Below, piece by piece: positions 19,296-28,155 of a DNA stretch of 64,000 nt (position 1 is the first letter of the stretch; each line of letters starts with the position of its first letter). The position numbers and the translations under genes were made by a program. This stretch comes from Paracoccus sphaerophysae (lineage in GTDB: Bacteria; Pseudomonadota; Alphaproteobacteria; Rhodobacterales; Rhodobacteraceae). The DNA lies in NCBI RefSeq assembly GCF_000763805.1, contig NZ_JRKS01000002.1, positions 1 through 64,000 of the forward strand, in the 5' to 3' direction. The notes beneath the pieces were generated by a model. It did not search any database. It was not told the DNA's origin and was given only the letters and a program-made list of their open reading frames with translations.

Positions 19296-19763
19296 TCAGC
19301 CCGGCGCGGACGGATCGGCGTCGCTCCGGGCCTCGGCCGCCGCCACAGCCCGGGCCGCGAGCGCGGAAAACTGCGCCCGCTCGGTCGCCGACAGGCCGGG
19401 CAGGATGTCGTCCTGCAGCGCCCGGACCACCGGCGACAGCCGCGCGTGCAGCGTCCGCCCGGCCTCGGTCGGGGCCACGGCGATGGCGCGGCGGTCGGTG
19501 GCGCTGGCTTGCCGCGCGATCAGCCCCTTGCGTTCCAGCCGCGCCGCGACCGACCCGACCGTGGCGCGGTCCTTGCCGATGCCGCGCGCCAGCGACGCCT
19601 GGTCCAGCCCCGGCTGGGTCATCAGCGTGTCCAGCATGGCGAACTGCACAGGCGTCAGGTCCTCGCCCTGCGCCGCCATCGCCGCCGCGAACACCTGGGT
19701 CGAGACCTGGTGCAGCCGCCGGATCAGGTGTCCGGGCAGCGTGCAAAGTTCGGGTCCGTCCAT
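19296..19763 (-). CDS. MarR-family repressor next to mobA
   Basis: A 155-residue MarR-type winged-helix regulator. The helix-turn-helix reads DQASLARGIGKDRATVGSVAARLERKG, followed by the wing with ATDRRAIAVAPT. I chose ATG 19763, which has a strong GGAGAGG site; an upstream ATG at 19805 would put the start codon inside a palindrome and is less attractive. It is divergent from the 3-hydroxybenzoate hydroxylase gene, and two related palindromes lie between them, so it most likely represses that gene and itself until 3-hydroxybenzoate or a similar ligand binds. Confidence 0.88.
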   Translation of the reverse strand: MDGPELCTLPGHLIRRLHQVSTQVFAAAMAAQGEDLTPVQFAMLDTLMTQPGLDQASLARGIGKDRATVGSVAARLERKGLIARQASATDRRAIAVAPTEAGRTLHARLSPVVRALQDDILPGLSATERAQFSALAARAVAAAEARSDADPSAPG

Positions 19764-19793
19764 CGAAAGCCTCTCCTGCCCGGGCATGATTTC

Positions 19794-19807
19794 GTATGTA
19801 GGCATAC
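19794..19807. promoter_or_regulatory. Candidate MarR operator 1 (GTATG-TAGG-CATAC)
   Basis: A perfect 5-bp inverted repeat with a 4-base spacer in the leader of the MarR gene. Its left half with flanking bases reads TCGTATG, close to the TCGTAAG half-site of operator 2. The centre is 43 bases, about four helical turns, from the centre of operator 2. Confidence 0.5.
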
Positions 19808-19834
19808 TTTCCTCTTGCATGCCAGCCCGCCATA

Positions 19835-19852
19835 TCGTAAGACGACTTACGA
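19835..19852. promoter_or_regulatory. Candidate MarR operator 2 (TCGTAAG-ACGA-CTTACGA)
   Basis: A perfect 7-bp inverted repeat with a 4-base spacer, 16 bases before the start codon of the hydroxylase gene. The size and symmetry fit a MarR dimer site, and the position would block translation-proximal transcription of the hydroxylase gene. Confidence 0.55.
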
Positions 19853-19868
19853 CACAGGGAGGCTTGCG

Positions 19869-21740
19869 ATGCAGTACCATCGCGATGGATTTCGCCCCGG
19901 AGACCCGACGATCCTGCCCGCCGCGCCCGGACGCGCGGAGGCGGGCGCGCCGCTCCCCGACACGGTGGACGTGCTGATCGTCGGCAGCGGGCCTGCCGGC
20001 CTCGCACTCGCCGCGCAGCTGGCCGCCTTCCCCGAGATCACGACGCGCATCGTGGAGCGCCGCGAGGGGCCGATGGACAAGGGGCAGGCGGACGGCATCT
20101 CGTGCCGCTCGATGGAGATGTTCCAGGCCTTCGGCTTTGCCGATACCGTGCTGGCGCAGGGCTATTGGGTGAACGAGACGACCTTCTGGAAGGACGATCC
20201 GGCCAACCCCGCGCGGCTGGTCCGCAACGGCCGGGTGCAGGATGTTGAGCACGGGCTGTCCGAGATGCCGCATGTCATCCTCAACCAGGCGCGGGTCCAC
20301 GACATGTTCCTGCAGGTGATGCGCCACAGCCCGAACCGGCTGCATCCGGATTACGGCCTGACCCTGCAGACGCTGTCTGTGGACGAGACCGGCGATCATC
20401 CGGTCACCGCCACGCTGCTGACCGCGGACGGGTCCGAGCGCCGCGTTCGCGCCCGCTTCCTCGTCGGCTGCGACGGCGCCCGCAGCGCCGTGCGCCGGGC
20501 CATCGGACGCGAGCTGCGGGGAGATTCGGCCAACCAGGCCTGGGGCGTGATGGACGTGCTGTGCGAGACCGACTTTCCCGACATCCGAATGAAGTCGATC
20601 CTCAAGTCCGATCGGGGCAGCGTGCTGATCATCCCGCGCGAGGGCGGCTATCTGACCCGGATCTATATCGAGATGGACCGGCTGGGCGAAGGTGAACGGG
20701 TCGCCGAACGCGCCATCACGCTGGACCATCTCGTGAGCGCGGCGCAGCGGGTCTTTGCGCCCTACAGGCTCGAGGTGCGCGAGGTCGCCTGGTGGTCGGT
20801 CTACGAGATCGGCCAGCGGCTGACCGACAAGTTCGACGACGTGCCTGCGGGCAGCAACCGGCTGCCGCGGGTCTTCATCGCCGGCGATGCCTGCCACACC
20901 CACAGCCCCAAGGCCGGGCAGGGGATGAACGTGTCGATGGGCGACGGCTTCAACCTGGGCTGGAAGCTGGCCGCGGTGCTGCGCGGGCGCGCGGACCCGG
21001 TGATCCTGCACAGCTATTCGGCCGAACGGCAGGGCGTGGCGCAGGACCTGATCGACTTCGACCGCCGCTGGGCGGCGATCATGAGCGCCCGCGACGCGGG
21101 CGCCGCAAGCGGCGACACTCCGCTGTTCCAGCGCAGCTTCGTCGAAAACGGCCGCTACACCGCCGGGATGCAGGTCAGCTATCAGCCCGGGGTGCTGACC
21201 GGCCTGGCGACGCATCAGGCGCTGGCCCCCGGCTTTCCGGTCGGCGAACGCTTCCACTCCGCCCCGGTGATCCGGCTGGCTGATGCCAGGCCGATGCAGC
21301 TGGGCCATGCCGTCACCGCCGACGGCCGCTGGCGGCTGTTCGCCTTTGCCCCCGCCGAGGACCCCGCGGAACCCGATTCGGCGATTCGGCGGCTCTGCGG
21401 CTTTCTGACGGACGACCCCGCCTCGCCGCTGCGTTTCAACCGGCCGGGCGACGATCCCGACGCCCAGATCGACCTGCGCGCGGTCTTTCAGCAGGGGTTC
21501 CGCGAGGTCGACCTGCGCGGGCTGCCGCCGCTGCTGCTGCCCAAGGTCGGGGCGCTGGGGCTGGTCGATCACGAAAAGTCGTTCTGCGCCGATCCGGCGC
21601 AGGACATCTTTGACCTGCGCGGGATCGACCGGACGACCGGCGCGCTGGTGATCGTGCGCCCGGACCAGCACGTGGCCCATGTCCTGCCGCTGGACGCGAC
21701 CGACGAGCTGGCCGCCTTCTTCGCCGGGTTCCTGATCTGA
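19869..21740 (+). CDS. mobA: 3-hydroxybenzoate 4-monooxygenase (MobA-like)
   Basis: A 623-residue FAD-dependent phenol-hydroxylase-type enzyme. It has the FAD motif VGSGPAGLALAAQLA near residues 38-52, the DG-type motif FLVGCDGARSAVRRAIG, the GDACHTHSPKAGQGMN motif and a C-terminal thioredoxin-like domain ending in DELAAFFAGFLI. Length and sequence style fit the Comamonas MobA group, which hydroxylates 3-hydroxybenzoate to protocatechuate; phenol 2-monooxygenase is the alternative within this family. A GGGAGG site precedes ATG 19869. Location beside the protocatechuate operon supports the MobA reading. Confidence 0.85.
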   Translation: MQYHRDGFRPGDPTILPAAPGRAEAGAPLPDTVDVLIVGSGPAGLALAAQLAAFPEITTRIVERREGPMDKGQADGISCRSMEMFQAFGFADTVLAQGYWVNETTFWKDDPANPARLVRNGRVQDVEHGLSEMPHVILNQARVHDMFLQVMRHSPNRLHPDYGLTLQTLSVDETGDHPVTATLLTADGSERRVRARFLVGCDGARSAVRRAIGRELRGDSANQAWGVMDVLCETDFPDIRMKSILKSDRGSVLIIPREGGYLTRIYIEMDRLGEGERVAERAITLDHLVSAAQRVFAPYRLEVREVAWWSVYEIGQRLTDKFDDVPAGSNRLPRVFIAGDACHTHSPKAGQGMNVSMGDGFNLGWKLAAVLRGRADPVILHSYSAERQGVAQDLIDFDRRWAAIMSARDAGAASGDTPLFQRSFVENGRYTAGMQVSYQPGVLTGLATHQALAPGFPVGERFHSAPVIRLADARPMQLGHAVTADGRWRLFAFAPAEDPAEPDSAIRRLCGFLTDDPASPLRFNRPGDDPDAQIDLRAVFQQGFREVDLRGLPPLLLPKVGALGLVDHEKSFCADPAQDIFDLRGIDRTTGALVIVRPDQHVAHVLPLDATDELAAFFAGFLI

Positions 21741-21749
21741 GGCCCGGCC

Positions 21750-22670
21750 TTACGCGGGGGGGCTGTCTGGCAGCCGCACCGCCTCGATCACCTGGTGGTG
21801 CAGCCAGCGGTGCATGACGTCGCGGTGATGGCGCTGCGGCCAGACCATGGCGATGGAAAACCGCCCCGGCACCGGGCAGTCGCGCAGCACCAGCCCGGCG
21901 CCGATCGCCGCCGCCAGCCGGCGCGGCAGGGTGGCGACCAGCCGGCTGCCCGCGATCAGGCTGGGCACGCCGGCCGGGCTGGGCACGGCCAGCCGCGCGT
22001 CCAGCCGATGGCCCAGCGCCTCCAGCTCGGCCAGATAGCGCGACCGCCAGCGGCCCTCATAGGTGATGTCGATGTGATCGAGCCGCAGATAGTCGTCCAG
22101 TGCCAGCTTTTCGGTCTCGGCTTGCGGATGGGCGGGGTCCATCAGGCAGACATAATCCTCGTCGCGCAGCGCCCGGGCATAGACGCCGGCCACGTCCGAC
22201 AGATAGGGACCGATCAGCAGGTCGGCCTCGGACGCCAGCAGCCGGTCGATGCCGCGGCCGCGCGAATCGACGATCTCGATGCGCAGCCCCGGTGCCTGCT
22301 GCCGCACGCTGCGGATCAGCGGCGGGATCATCAGCAGCCGTTCATAGTAATTGCAGGCGATCGTCACCCGGCCGACGATCCGGGCCGGGTCCATCTGCTG
22401 CGGTCGGGCCAGCTGGTCCAGCCGGTCCAGCGCCGGGGCGACGCCGGCGATGATCTCGGCCCCGCGCGCGGTGGTGACCTGCCGCCCCGCCTCGCGCACG
22501 AAGATCGGGTCGCCGAACGCCGCGCGCAGCTTGTCGACGGTATAGCTGACGGTGGACTGGGTGACGCCCAGCCGCTCTGCCGCGGCGGTGAAGGACCCCG
22601 CGCGGTCCACAACCACCAGCAGCCGCAGGGCCGTGATGTCCAGATGTCCCGGCAGGGCCATGGGCCGCAC
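21750..22670 (-). CDS. LysR-family regulator divergent from the P450 cluster
   Basis: A roughly 306-residue LysR-type regulator with an N-terminal winged helix (LDITALRLLVVVDRAGSFTAAAERLGVTQSTVSYTVDKL) of the NodD/LinR subgroup and a C-terminal effector domain. The gene is intact although the P450 gene it faces is not. I used the GTG at 22670, nine bases after GAGGA; ATG 22661 is the alternative. The 100-odd bases between it and the P450 gene would carry the shared control region. It ends nine bases after the end of mobA, convergently. Confidence 0.85.
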   Translation of the reverse strand: MRPMALPGHLDITALRLLVVVDRAGSFTAAAERLGVTQSTVSYTVDKLRAAFGDPIFVREAGRQVTTARGAEIIAGVAPALDRLDQLARPQQMDPARIVGRVTIACNYYERLLMIPPLIRSVRQQAPGLRIEIVDSRGRGIDRLLASEADLLIGPYLSDVAGVYARALRDEDYVCLMDPAHPQAETEKLALDDYLRLDHIDITYEGRWRSRYLAELEALGHRLDARLAVPSPAGVPSLIAGSRLVATLPRRLAAAIGAGLVLRDCPVPGRFSIAMVWPQRHHRDVMHRWLHHQVIEAVRLPDSPPA

Positions 22671-22774
22671 CTATCGAAATCCTCGATGGCCTCCATCAAG
22701 AGGATCATGTTGGTGAATGGTCAATGCCCCGTTTAACCTCCCGCCCCGACGACAAGCCGGGGAGGAGAGGCGCA

Positions 22775-23949
22775 ATGCTGCCGCCGCTGGACGACACCAC
22801 CACCATCGACCAGCTGACGCTGGACCCCTATCCGATCTATCGCCGGATGCGCGCGGAAACCCCGGTGATCCGCGTCGCCTTGGCGCAGCGGACCTTCCTC
22901 GTCAAGTATGACGACACCAAGGCGGTCAAGGACGACCCCGAGCTGTTCAGCTCGAACGACCCGCGCACGCCGATGCAGCCCGCATTCCGCGCCCACACGC
23001 TGATGCGCAAGGACGGGCCCGAGCACGTGCGCGAGCGCATGGCGATGATGCCGGCGCTGACCCCAGGATGCTGAACGCGGAATGGGTGCCGCTGTATGAA
23101 CGGCTGGCCGGCGCGTATCTGGACCGCCTGCCCAAGGACGGCCCGGTCGATCTGTTTTCCGAGCTGTGCGGCCCGATCGCGGCTCGCATCCTCGCCCATA
23201 TCCTCGGCATCCCCGAGGCGACGGACGAACAGATGCAGCGCTGGTCGCAACTGCTGATCGACGGCGCCGGCAATTTCGGCTGGCGCCCCGGGCCGTTCGC
23301 CGCGAGCGACACCGCCAATGACGAGATGGACGCCCTGTTCGGCCGCCTCGCCGAACAGCGCCGCGCGGCGCCGGACAGCTCGGCGCTGTCGGTGATGGTG
23401 AACGCGGCCGACCCGATCCCGGTCAGCCAGATCTATGCCAACATCAAGATCGCGATCGGCGGCGGCATCAACGAACCGCGCGACGCGCTGGCGACGCTGA
23501 TCTATGGCTTCCTGACCAACCCCGATCAGCTGGACGAGGTCAAGCGCACCGGCGAATGGTCCAAGGCGTTCGAGGAGGGCGTGCGCTGGGTGGCGCCGAT
23601 CCAGGCCAGCTCGCGGCTGGTGACCCGCGACACTCAGATCCGCGGCTATGACATCCCCAAGGGCGACACGGTGATGACGATCCAGGCTTCGTCCAACCGC
23701 GACGAAGAGGTGTTCGGCGACAATGCCGAGGACTTCTTCGTCTTCCGCGACAAGAACCCGCACCAGGCCTTCGGCAACGGCCCGCATCACTGCGCCGGCG
23801 CCCATACCGCACGCCGCACGGTCGGCAAGATCATGCTGCCGATGCTGTTCGAGCGGTTCCCGAACATGCGCCTGCCCGACCCCTCGGCCGTCAAGTGGCG
23901 CGGCTTCGGGTTCCGCGGGCCGATCAACGTGCCGGTGGTCATGGGTTGA
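22775..23949 (+). pseudogene. Cytochrome P450, frameshifted
   Basis: A soluble bacterial P450 of about 390 residues, broken by a one-base loss. The first part runs from ATG 22775 (GGAGGAGAGG site) to a stop at 23074; the second part resumes in another frame at about 23063 with RMLNAEWVPLYERLAG. Adding one C to the CCCC run at 23061-23064 restores the frame. The heme loop FGNGPHHCAG with its cysteine is intact, and the I-helix reads GGGINEPRD, lacking the usual acid-threonine pair, a variant seen in some P450 subfamilies. It is the first gene of a set with its own ferredoxin and reductase. Substrate is unknown; an aromatic O-demethylation or hydroxylation role fits the neighbours. Confidence 0.85.
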
Positions 23950-23981
23950 CCCCGGCGAACTTGCCAGAACAGGATGAATCC

Positions 23982-24304
23982 ATGGTCAAAGTCACCTATG
24001 TCGCCGCCGACGGCACCCAAACGACCGTCGAGGGGCGGCCGGCGCCAGCGTCATGCAGACCGCGCTGGCCAACGACGTCGACGGCATCGTCGGCGAATGC
24101 GGCGGCGCGATGATGTGCGCGACCTGCCATTGCTATGTGGACGAGGCCTGGACCGACCGCACCGGCCCCCGGCACGAGCGCGAGGACGACATGCTGGAAG
24201 GCGCCGCCTCGGAAGTGACCGCAGCCTCGCGGCTGTCCTGCCAGATCAGGCTGACGCCGGATCTGGACGGGCTGGTCGTGCATCTGCCGGACGAACAGTT
24301 TTGA
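23982..24304 (+). pseudogene. [2Fe-2S] ferredoxin (P450 partner), frameshifted
   Basis: An adrenodoxin/putidaredoxin-type ferredoxin of about 107 residues. The start MVKVTYVAADGTQTTVEG is in one frame, and the continuation from about ASVMQTALANDVDG is in another. One G missing in the stretch around 24033-24044 explains the break. The cluster ligands are intact in the second part: C-x5-C-x2-C in ECGGAMMCATC and the distal Cys in RLSCQI. It lies between the P450 and its reductase and would carry electrons from one to the other if functional. Confidence 0.82.
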
Positions 24305-25458
24305 CGACGGTCGTCATCGTCGGGGCCGGGCAGGGCGGCCTGCAGGCGGCGATCTCGCTGCGCCAGAACGGCCACGAGGGGCCGGTGGTGCTGCTGGGCG
24401 ACGAACCCGGCCTGCCCTATCAGCGCCCGCCGCTGTCCAAGGCCTACATGTTCGACGGCAACGAGGACGCGCTGGCGCTGCGGCCCGAGTCCTTCCTTGC
24501 CGCCAAGCAGATCGACTATCGCCCCGGCCTGCGGGCGCTGCAGATCGACCGCGCCGCGCGGCAGGTGGGGACCGAGTCCGGGGCGCTGCCCTATGACCAT
24601 CTGATCCTCGCCACCGGGGCGCGCAACATGCACCCGCCGCTGCCGGGGGTGGAACGGGCGATGGACCTGCGCACCCTGGCCGATGCACGGCGGCTGCGCG
24701 ACCGCTGCGCCAGCCCGCGCCGCTTCGCGGTGATCGGCGGCGGCTTCATCGCGCTGGAATTCGCCGCCGTCGCCCGCAAGCTGGGGCATGAGGTCACTCT
24801 GGCCGAGGCCGGCCCGCGGCTGATGGGCCGCGCCGTCTCGGCCGAGATGTCGCGCGATTTCGCCGAGATGCATCGTGCCCTGGGCGTCAACCTGCGGCTG
24901 GCCGACCCGGTCGCCGCGGTGACCGAGACCGGCATGGTCCTGACCAGCGGCCACGTGGTCGAGGCGGACGACGTGCTGCTGGCCGCCGGGGTGCGGCCGA
25001 ACGTGGAACTCGCCGAGGCGGCGGGGCTGACGGCGGCGAACGGCATCTGGGTGGATGGCCAGCTTCTGACCGAGGACCCCGCGATCTCGGCCCTGGGCGA
25101 CTGCGCGGCCTTCCCCGACGCCCGCTCGGGCCGGCGGGTGCGGCTGGAAAGCGTGCAGGCGGCGACCGACCACGCCCGCCACATCGCCGCCCGGCTGACC
25201 GGGGGCAACCCGCCCGATTATGACGCGGTGCCGTGGTTCTGGTCCGACCAGGCCGACTGGAAGCTGCAGATCGCCGGCCTCGCCATGCCCGAGGACCGGG
25301 CCGAACAGCCCGCCCCCCATGTCGTGTTCCGCTTCGACGATCAGGACCGGCTGACGGCGGTGGAAACGATCAACGGCGCCCGCATCCACATGAAGGCGCG
25401 CAAGATGATGGCCGCGGGCCCGATCGACGCCGCCCAGGCCGCCGAGCTGCTGGCATGA
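24301..25458 (+). CDS. Ferredoxin reductase, FAD/NAD(P)-dependent (P450 partner)
   Basis: A 385-residue flavoprotein of the putidaredoxin/rhodocoxin reductase type, passing electrons from NAD(P)H to a [2Fe-2S] ferredoxin. FAD motif VIVGAGQGGLQAA is at the N-terminus, the NAD motif VIGGGFIALEFAA in the middle, and ISALGDCAAFP in the last third. No ATG fits; the TTG at 24301 overlaps the ferredoxin stop (TTGA) and is the likely start. The frame is intact although both redox partners upstream are frameshifted. Its stop overlaps the hydrolase start (ATGA). Confidence 0.86.
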   Translation: MTTVVIVGAGQGGLQAAISLRQNGHEGPVVLLGDEPGLPYQRPPLSKAYMFDGNEDALALRPESFLAAKQIDYRPGLRALQIDRAARQVGTESGALPYDHLILATGARNMHPPLPGVERAMDLRTLADARRLRDRCASPRRFAVIGGGFIALEFAAVARKLGHEVTLAEAGPRLMGRAVSAEMSRDFAEMHRALGVNLRLADPVAAVTETGMVLTSGHVVEADDVLLAAGVRPNVELAEAAGLTAANGIWVDGQLLTEDPAISALGDCAAFPDARSGRRVRLESVQAATDHARHIAARLTGGNPPDYDAVPWFWSDQADWKLQIAGLAMPEDRAEQPAPHVVFRFDDQDRLTAVETINGARIHMKARKMMAAGPIDAAQAAELLA

Positions 25459-26150
25459 CCTGGGTCCTGATCCCCGGCCTTCTGTCCGACGCCCGGGTCT
25501 GGGGCCCTCTGGCCGAGGCGCTGCCCGGCCCCGTCCTGCACGCCGACCTCACCCGCGACGCACCCATCCGCGCGATGGCCGCCCGCCTGCTGGTCGAGAC
25601 CGATGGCCCGCTGGTCGCCGTCGGCCATTCGCTGGGCGGCCGCGTGGCGATGGAGATGGCCGCGCAGGCCCCCGACCGCATCCGCGCGCTGGTGCTGGTG
25701 AGCAGCGGCCACCACCCCGCGACCACGGCCGAGCTGCCCCGGCGCGAGGGGCGGATCGCCGAGGGTCACACCGACATGGCCGCCCTCGTCGCCGACTGGC
25801 TGCCGCCGATGGTGGCGCCCGACCGGCACGGGGACACGGCGCTGATGGACGACCTTGCCGCGATGGCCCGCGGCTTTGACGCCGCGACCCATGAACGCCA
25901 GATCCGGGCGCTGATGGCGCGGCCGGATGCGGGGGCGACGCTGCCCGAGCTGCGCTGCCCGGTGCTGCTGGTCGTGGGCGACTGCGACGGCTGGTCGCCG
26001 CCCGCCCAGCATCACGAGATCGCCGCGCTGGTCCCCGATGCCGAGGTCCGCGCCATCCCCGGCGCCGGACATTTCCTGCCGGTCGAACGCCCGGCCGAGA
26101 CCGTCGCCGTCCTCACCGGCTGGCTGGCCGACAAGGGGCTGCTGACATGA
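25455..26150 (+). CDS. Alpha/beta hydrolase
   Basis: A 231-residue alpha/beta hydrolase. The nucleophile elbow is GHSLGG in AVGHSLGGRVAME, the acid is probably in VGDCDGWSPP and the histidine in PGAGHFLPVERP. Four-base overlaps with the ferredoxin reductase gene before and ligA after show that it belongs to the P450-lig operon. It may hydrolyse an ester or lactone intermediate; the substrate is unknown. Confidence 0.83.
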   Translation: MTWVLIPGLLSDARVWGPLAEALPGPVLHADLTRDAPIRAMAARLLVETDGPLVAVGHSLGGRVAMEMAAQAPDRIRALVLVSSGHHPATTAELPRREGRIAEGHTDMAALVADWLPPMVAPDRHGDTALMDDLAAMARGFDAATHERQIRALMARPDAGATLPELRCPVLLVVGDCDGWSPPAQHHEIAALVPDAEVRAIPGAGHFLPVERPAETVAVLTGWLADKGLLT

Positions 26151-26485
26151 CCGACCGCCGCGAGATTCCCGACACGCCGCTGTTCGACCGCGACGTGAAC
26201 CGGCAGGGCTATGCGCTGAACAAGTTCGCCATGTCGCTGGGCCGGCCCGACAACCGCGCCGCCTACAAGGCCGACGAGGATGCCTACCTGGCCCGCTTTG
26301 GCCTGGGCCCGGCCACCACCGCCGCGGTCAAGGCGCGGGACTATGCCGAGATGGTCCGGCTGGGTGGCAACCTGTTCTTCATCCTCAAGATCTCGGCGGT
26401 CGATCCGACCCCGATCACCGCCATCGGGGCGGCGCAGGTGGGCATGGATCACGACCGTTTCCTCAAAGAGAGGCTGGGCAAGTAA
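26147..26485 (+). CDS. ligA: Protocatechuate 4,5-dioxygenase alpha chain (LigA-like)
   Basis: A 112-residue helical protein matching the small subunit of extradiol type II dioxygenases such as LigAB. Recognisable phrases are GYALNKFAMSLGRPDNRAAY and ADEDAYLARFGL, which correspond to the conserved LigA core, and the RLGGNLFFILKI segment. It starts inside the hydrolase stop (ATGA) and its TAA overlaps the ligB start (TAATG). LigA caps the active site of LigB. Because ligB is frameshifted, the enzyme is probably not made. A gallate- or methylgallate-type dioxygenase is an alternative. Confidence 0.82.
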   Translation: MTDRREIPDTPLFDRDVNRQGYALNKFAMSLGRPDNRAAYKADEDAYLARFGLGPATTAAVKARDYAEMVRLGGNLFFILKISAVDPTPITAIGAAQVGMDHDRFLKERLGK

Positions 26486-27325
26486 TGGCACGGATCATCG
26501 GCGGGCTGGGCACCAGCCACGTGCCCTCGATCGGGGTGGCTGGACCGGGGGCTGGCGGACGGGCCGGACTGGAAGCCGCTGTTCGAGGGCTATGCCATGC
26601 CGCAGCAATGGATGCGCGACCACAAGCCCGACATCGCCGTGGTGATCTTCAACGACCACGGGAACAGCTTTTTCCTTGACCGGGTGCCGACCTTCGCGGT
26701 GGGCGTGGCCGACAGCTACAAGCCCGTCGACGAGGGCTGGGGCCCGCGCGCCATCCCCGATTTCGACGGCGCCGCCGATCTGGGCTGGCACTTCGCCGAC
26801 CGGCTGGTCGAGCGCCACTTCGACCCGCTGATCTGCCGCGAGATCGAGGTCGATCACGGGCTGCAGGTCCCGATGGAGCTGTTCTGCGGCCGCCCTGCGG
26901 AACGCTGGCCGGTGAAGGTGCTGCCGATCTGGGTCAACACCATCCAGTTCCCGATCCCCACCCCGCAGCGCTGCTGGGACATGGGCGTGATGCTGCGCGA
27001 GGCGATCGAGAGCTTTCCCGGCGACGACCGCGTGGTCATCATGGGCACCGGCGGGCTGTCCCACCAGTTGCAGGGCCGCCGTGCCGGGTTCCTGAACCCC
27101 GCCGCCGACCGCGACTGGCTGGCCACCATCGGCCCCGACCCCGACCGCTGGCGGGGGATGAACCGCGAGGATTACGTGGAAACCTTCGGGTCCGAAGGGG
27201 CCGAGCTGATGATGTGGCTGGTCATGCGCGGGGCGATGAACCGCGAGGTGCGCACGCTGCACACGCATTACCACGTGCCGGCCTCGATGACCGGGGCGGG
27301 CTGCGTGGTGATGGAAAACGCCTGA
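26485..27325 (+). pseudogene. ligB: Protocatechuate 4,5-dioxygenase beta chain (LigB-like), frameshifted
   Basis: The catalytic subunit of the Fe(II) extradiol dioxygenase, about 280 residues when repaired. It begins MARIIGGLGTSHVPSIGV, with the metal histidine of TSHVP, then changes frame near 26535-26550 and continues as LDRGLADGPDWKPLFEGYAM. Two missing bases (or one extra) explain the break. Downstream the family marks FNDHGNSFF, DEGWGPR, DHGLQVPME and the catalytic MGTGGLSHQLQG are all intact. The lesion type differs from the single-base losses in the P450 and ferredoxin genes. Confidence 0.85.
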
Positions 27326-27326
27326 G

Positions 27327-27653
27327 ATGCCGTTCTTCCTGATGCGCTGCCTGCACCATCCCGGCCGCGACGCCGACCGCGACCGGCTGCGCCCCGCGCA
27401 TCGCGACTGGGTGGCCTCGGGCGGGGAGGGGCTGGCGTCGGTGCTGATCGGATCGACGCTGCTGGACGAGACAGGGGCGTCGGCGGGGAACTTCGGCATC
27501 CTGGAGGCTGCGTCGGCCGCCGAGGCGCGCCGCTTTGCCGAGGGCGATCCCTTTGCCCGGGGCGGCGTTGTCCGCGCCGTCGAGATCACTCCGCTGCCCG
27601 ACAGCTTCCAGCAGGACCGGATCGGGCGGCGGATGTCGCCGCCCGTCACCTGA
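27327..27653 (+). CDS. YciI-like protein
   Basis: A 108-residue protein of the YciI/ferredoxin-like alpha-beta fold related to muconolactone isomerase. The start MPFFLMRCLHHPGRDADRDRLRPAHRDWV and the phrase AEGDPFARGGVV near residues 70-82 are characteristic; the histidine and aspartate of this group are present. It starts one base after the ligB stop. YciI proteins often accompany aromatic or chloroaromatic degradation genes, but their reaction is usually unknown. The frame is intact. Confidence 0.75.
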   Translation: MPFFLMRCLHHPGRDADRDRLRPAHRDWVASGGEGLASVLIGSTLLDETGASAGNFGILEAASAAEARRFAEGDPFARGGVVRAVEITPLPDSFQQDRIGRRMSPPVT

Positions 27654-27656
27654 GCG

Positions 27657-28111
27657 CTACTGCATCATCGTCGTCGGCAGATACAGCGACAGCGCCGGGA
27701 TCGCGACCAGGATCAGCAGCGTCACCAGCATCGCCAGCCCATGGTCAGCGCCGAGGCGACCGAGGACCCCGACAGCGCCGCGAAGCCGCCGCAGCCGATC
27801 AGCGTGGCGATGGCCAGCCCGCCGCGGATCTGGCCGATCAGCGCATAGGCGGCCTCGTACAGCCGCCGGCTCATCCCGGTGATGCTGGCGACGTTGCCCA
27901 TCAGGATGAACAGCGGCACCACGATCAGTTCGGGGTTCGACGCGATGGTGAAGGACTCCGACGCCAGCAGTCCGGTGGCGGCGTTCAGACCGTTCAGCAT
28001 CCAGACGCCCACGAAGCCCACGAGGAACATCGAGAACGCCACCGGCACGCGCAGCGCCAGCAGGGCAAGCAGGATCACCGTCCCGGTGACGGCCACGGCA
28101 ACGGGGCTCAT
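27657..28111 (-). pseudogene. TRAP large permease (DctM) with large internal deletion
   Basis: The N-terminal ~130 residues of a DctM protein are intact (MSPVAVAVTGTVILLALLAL to GGFAALSGSSVASALTMG). The sequence then jumps at about 27735-27742, out of frame, to the last ~25 residues of a DctM (LAMLVTLLILVAIPALSLYL) ending at TAG 27657-27659. Roughly 270 residues are missing compared with the intact DctM at 9.5 kb. This is a clean deletion remnant and cannot make a functional permease. Confidence 0.85.
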
Positions 28112-28155
28112 GCGATGTCCTTGCGCCTGTGGGACGACCGGCCCGAGGTGATGAA

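Noticed and set aside
22775-24304. The frameshifts as programmed frameshifting in the P450 and ferredoxin genes
   Set aside because: No slippery heptamer with a following structure is seen, both proteins are normally encoded in a single frame, and nearby genes carry deletions and a nonsense codon, so ordinary mutation (or, less likely, sequencing error) is simpler.
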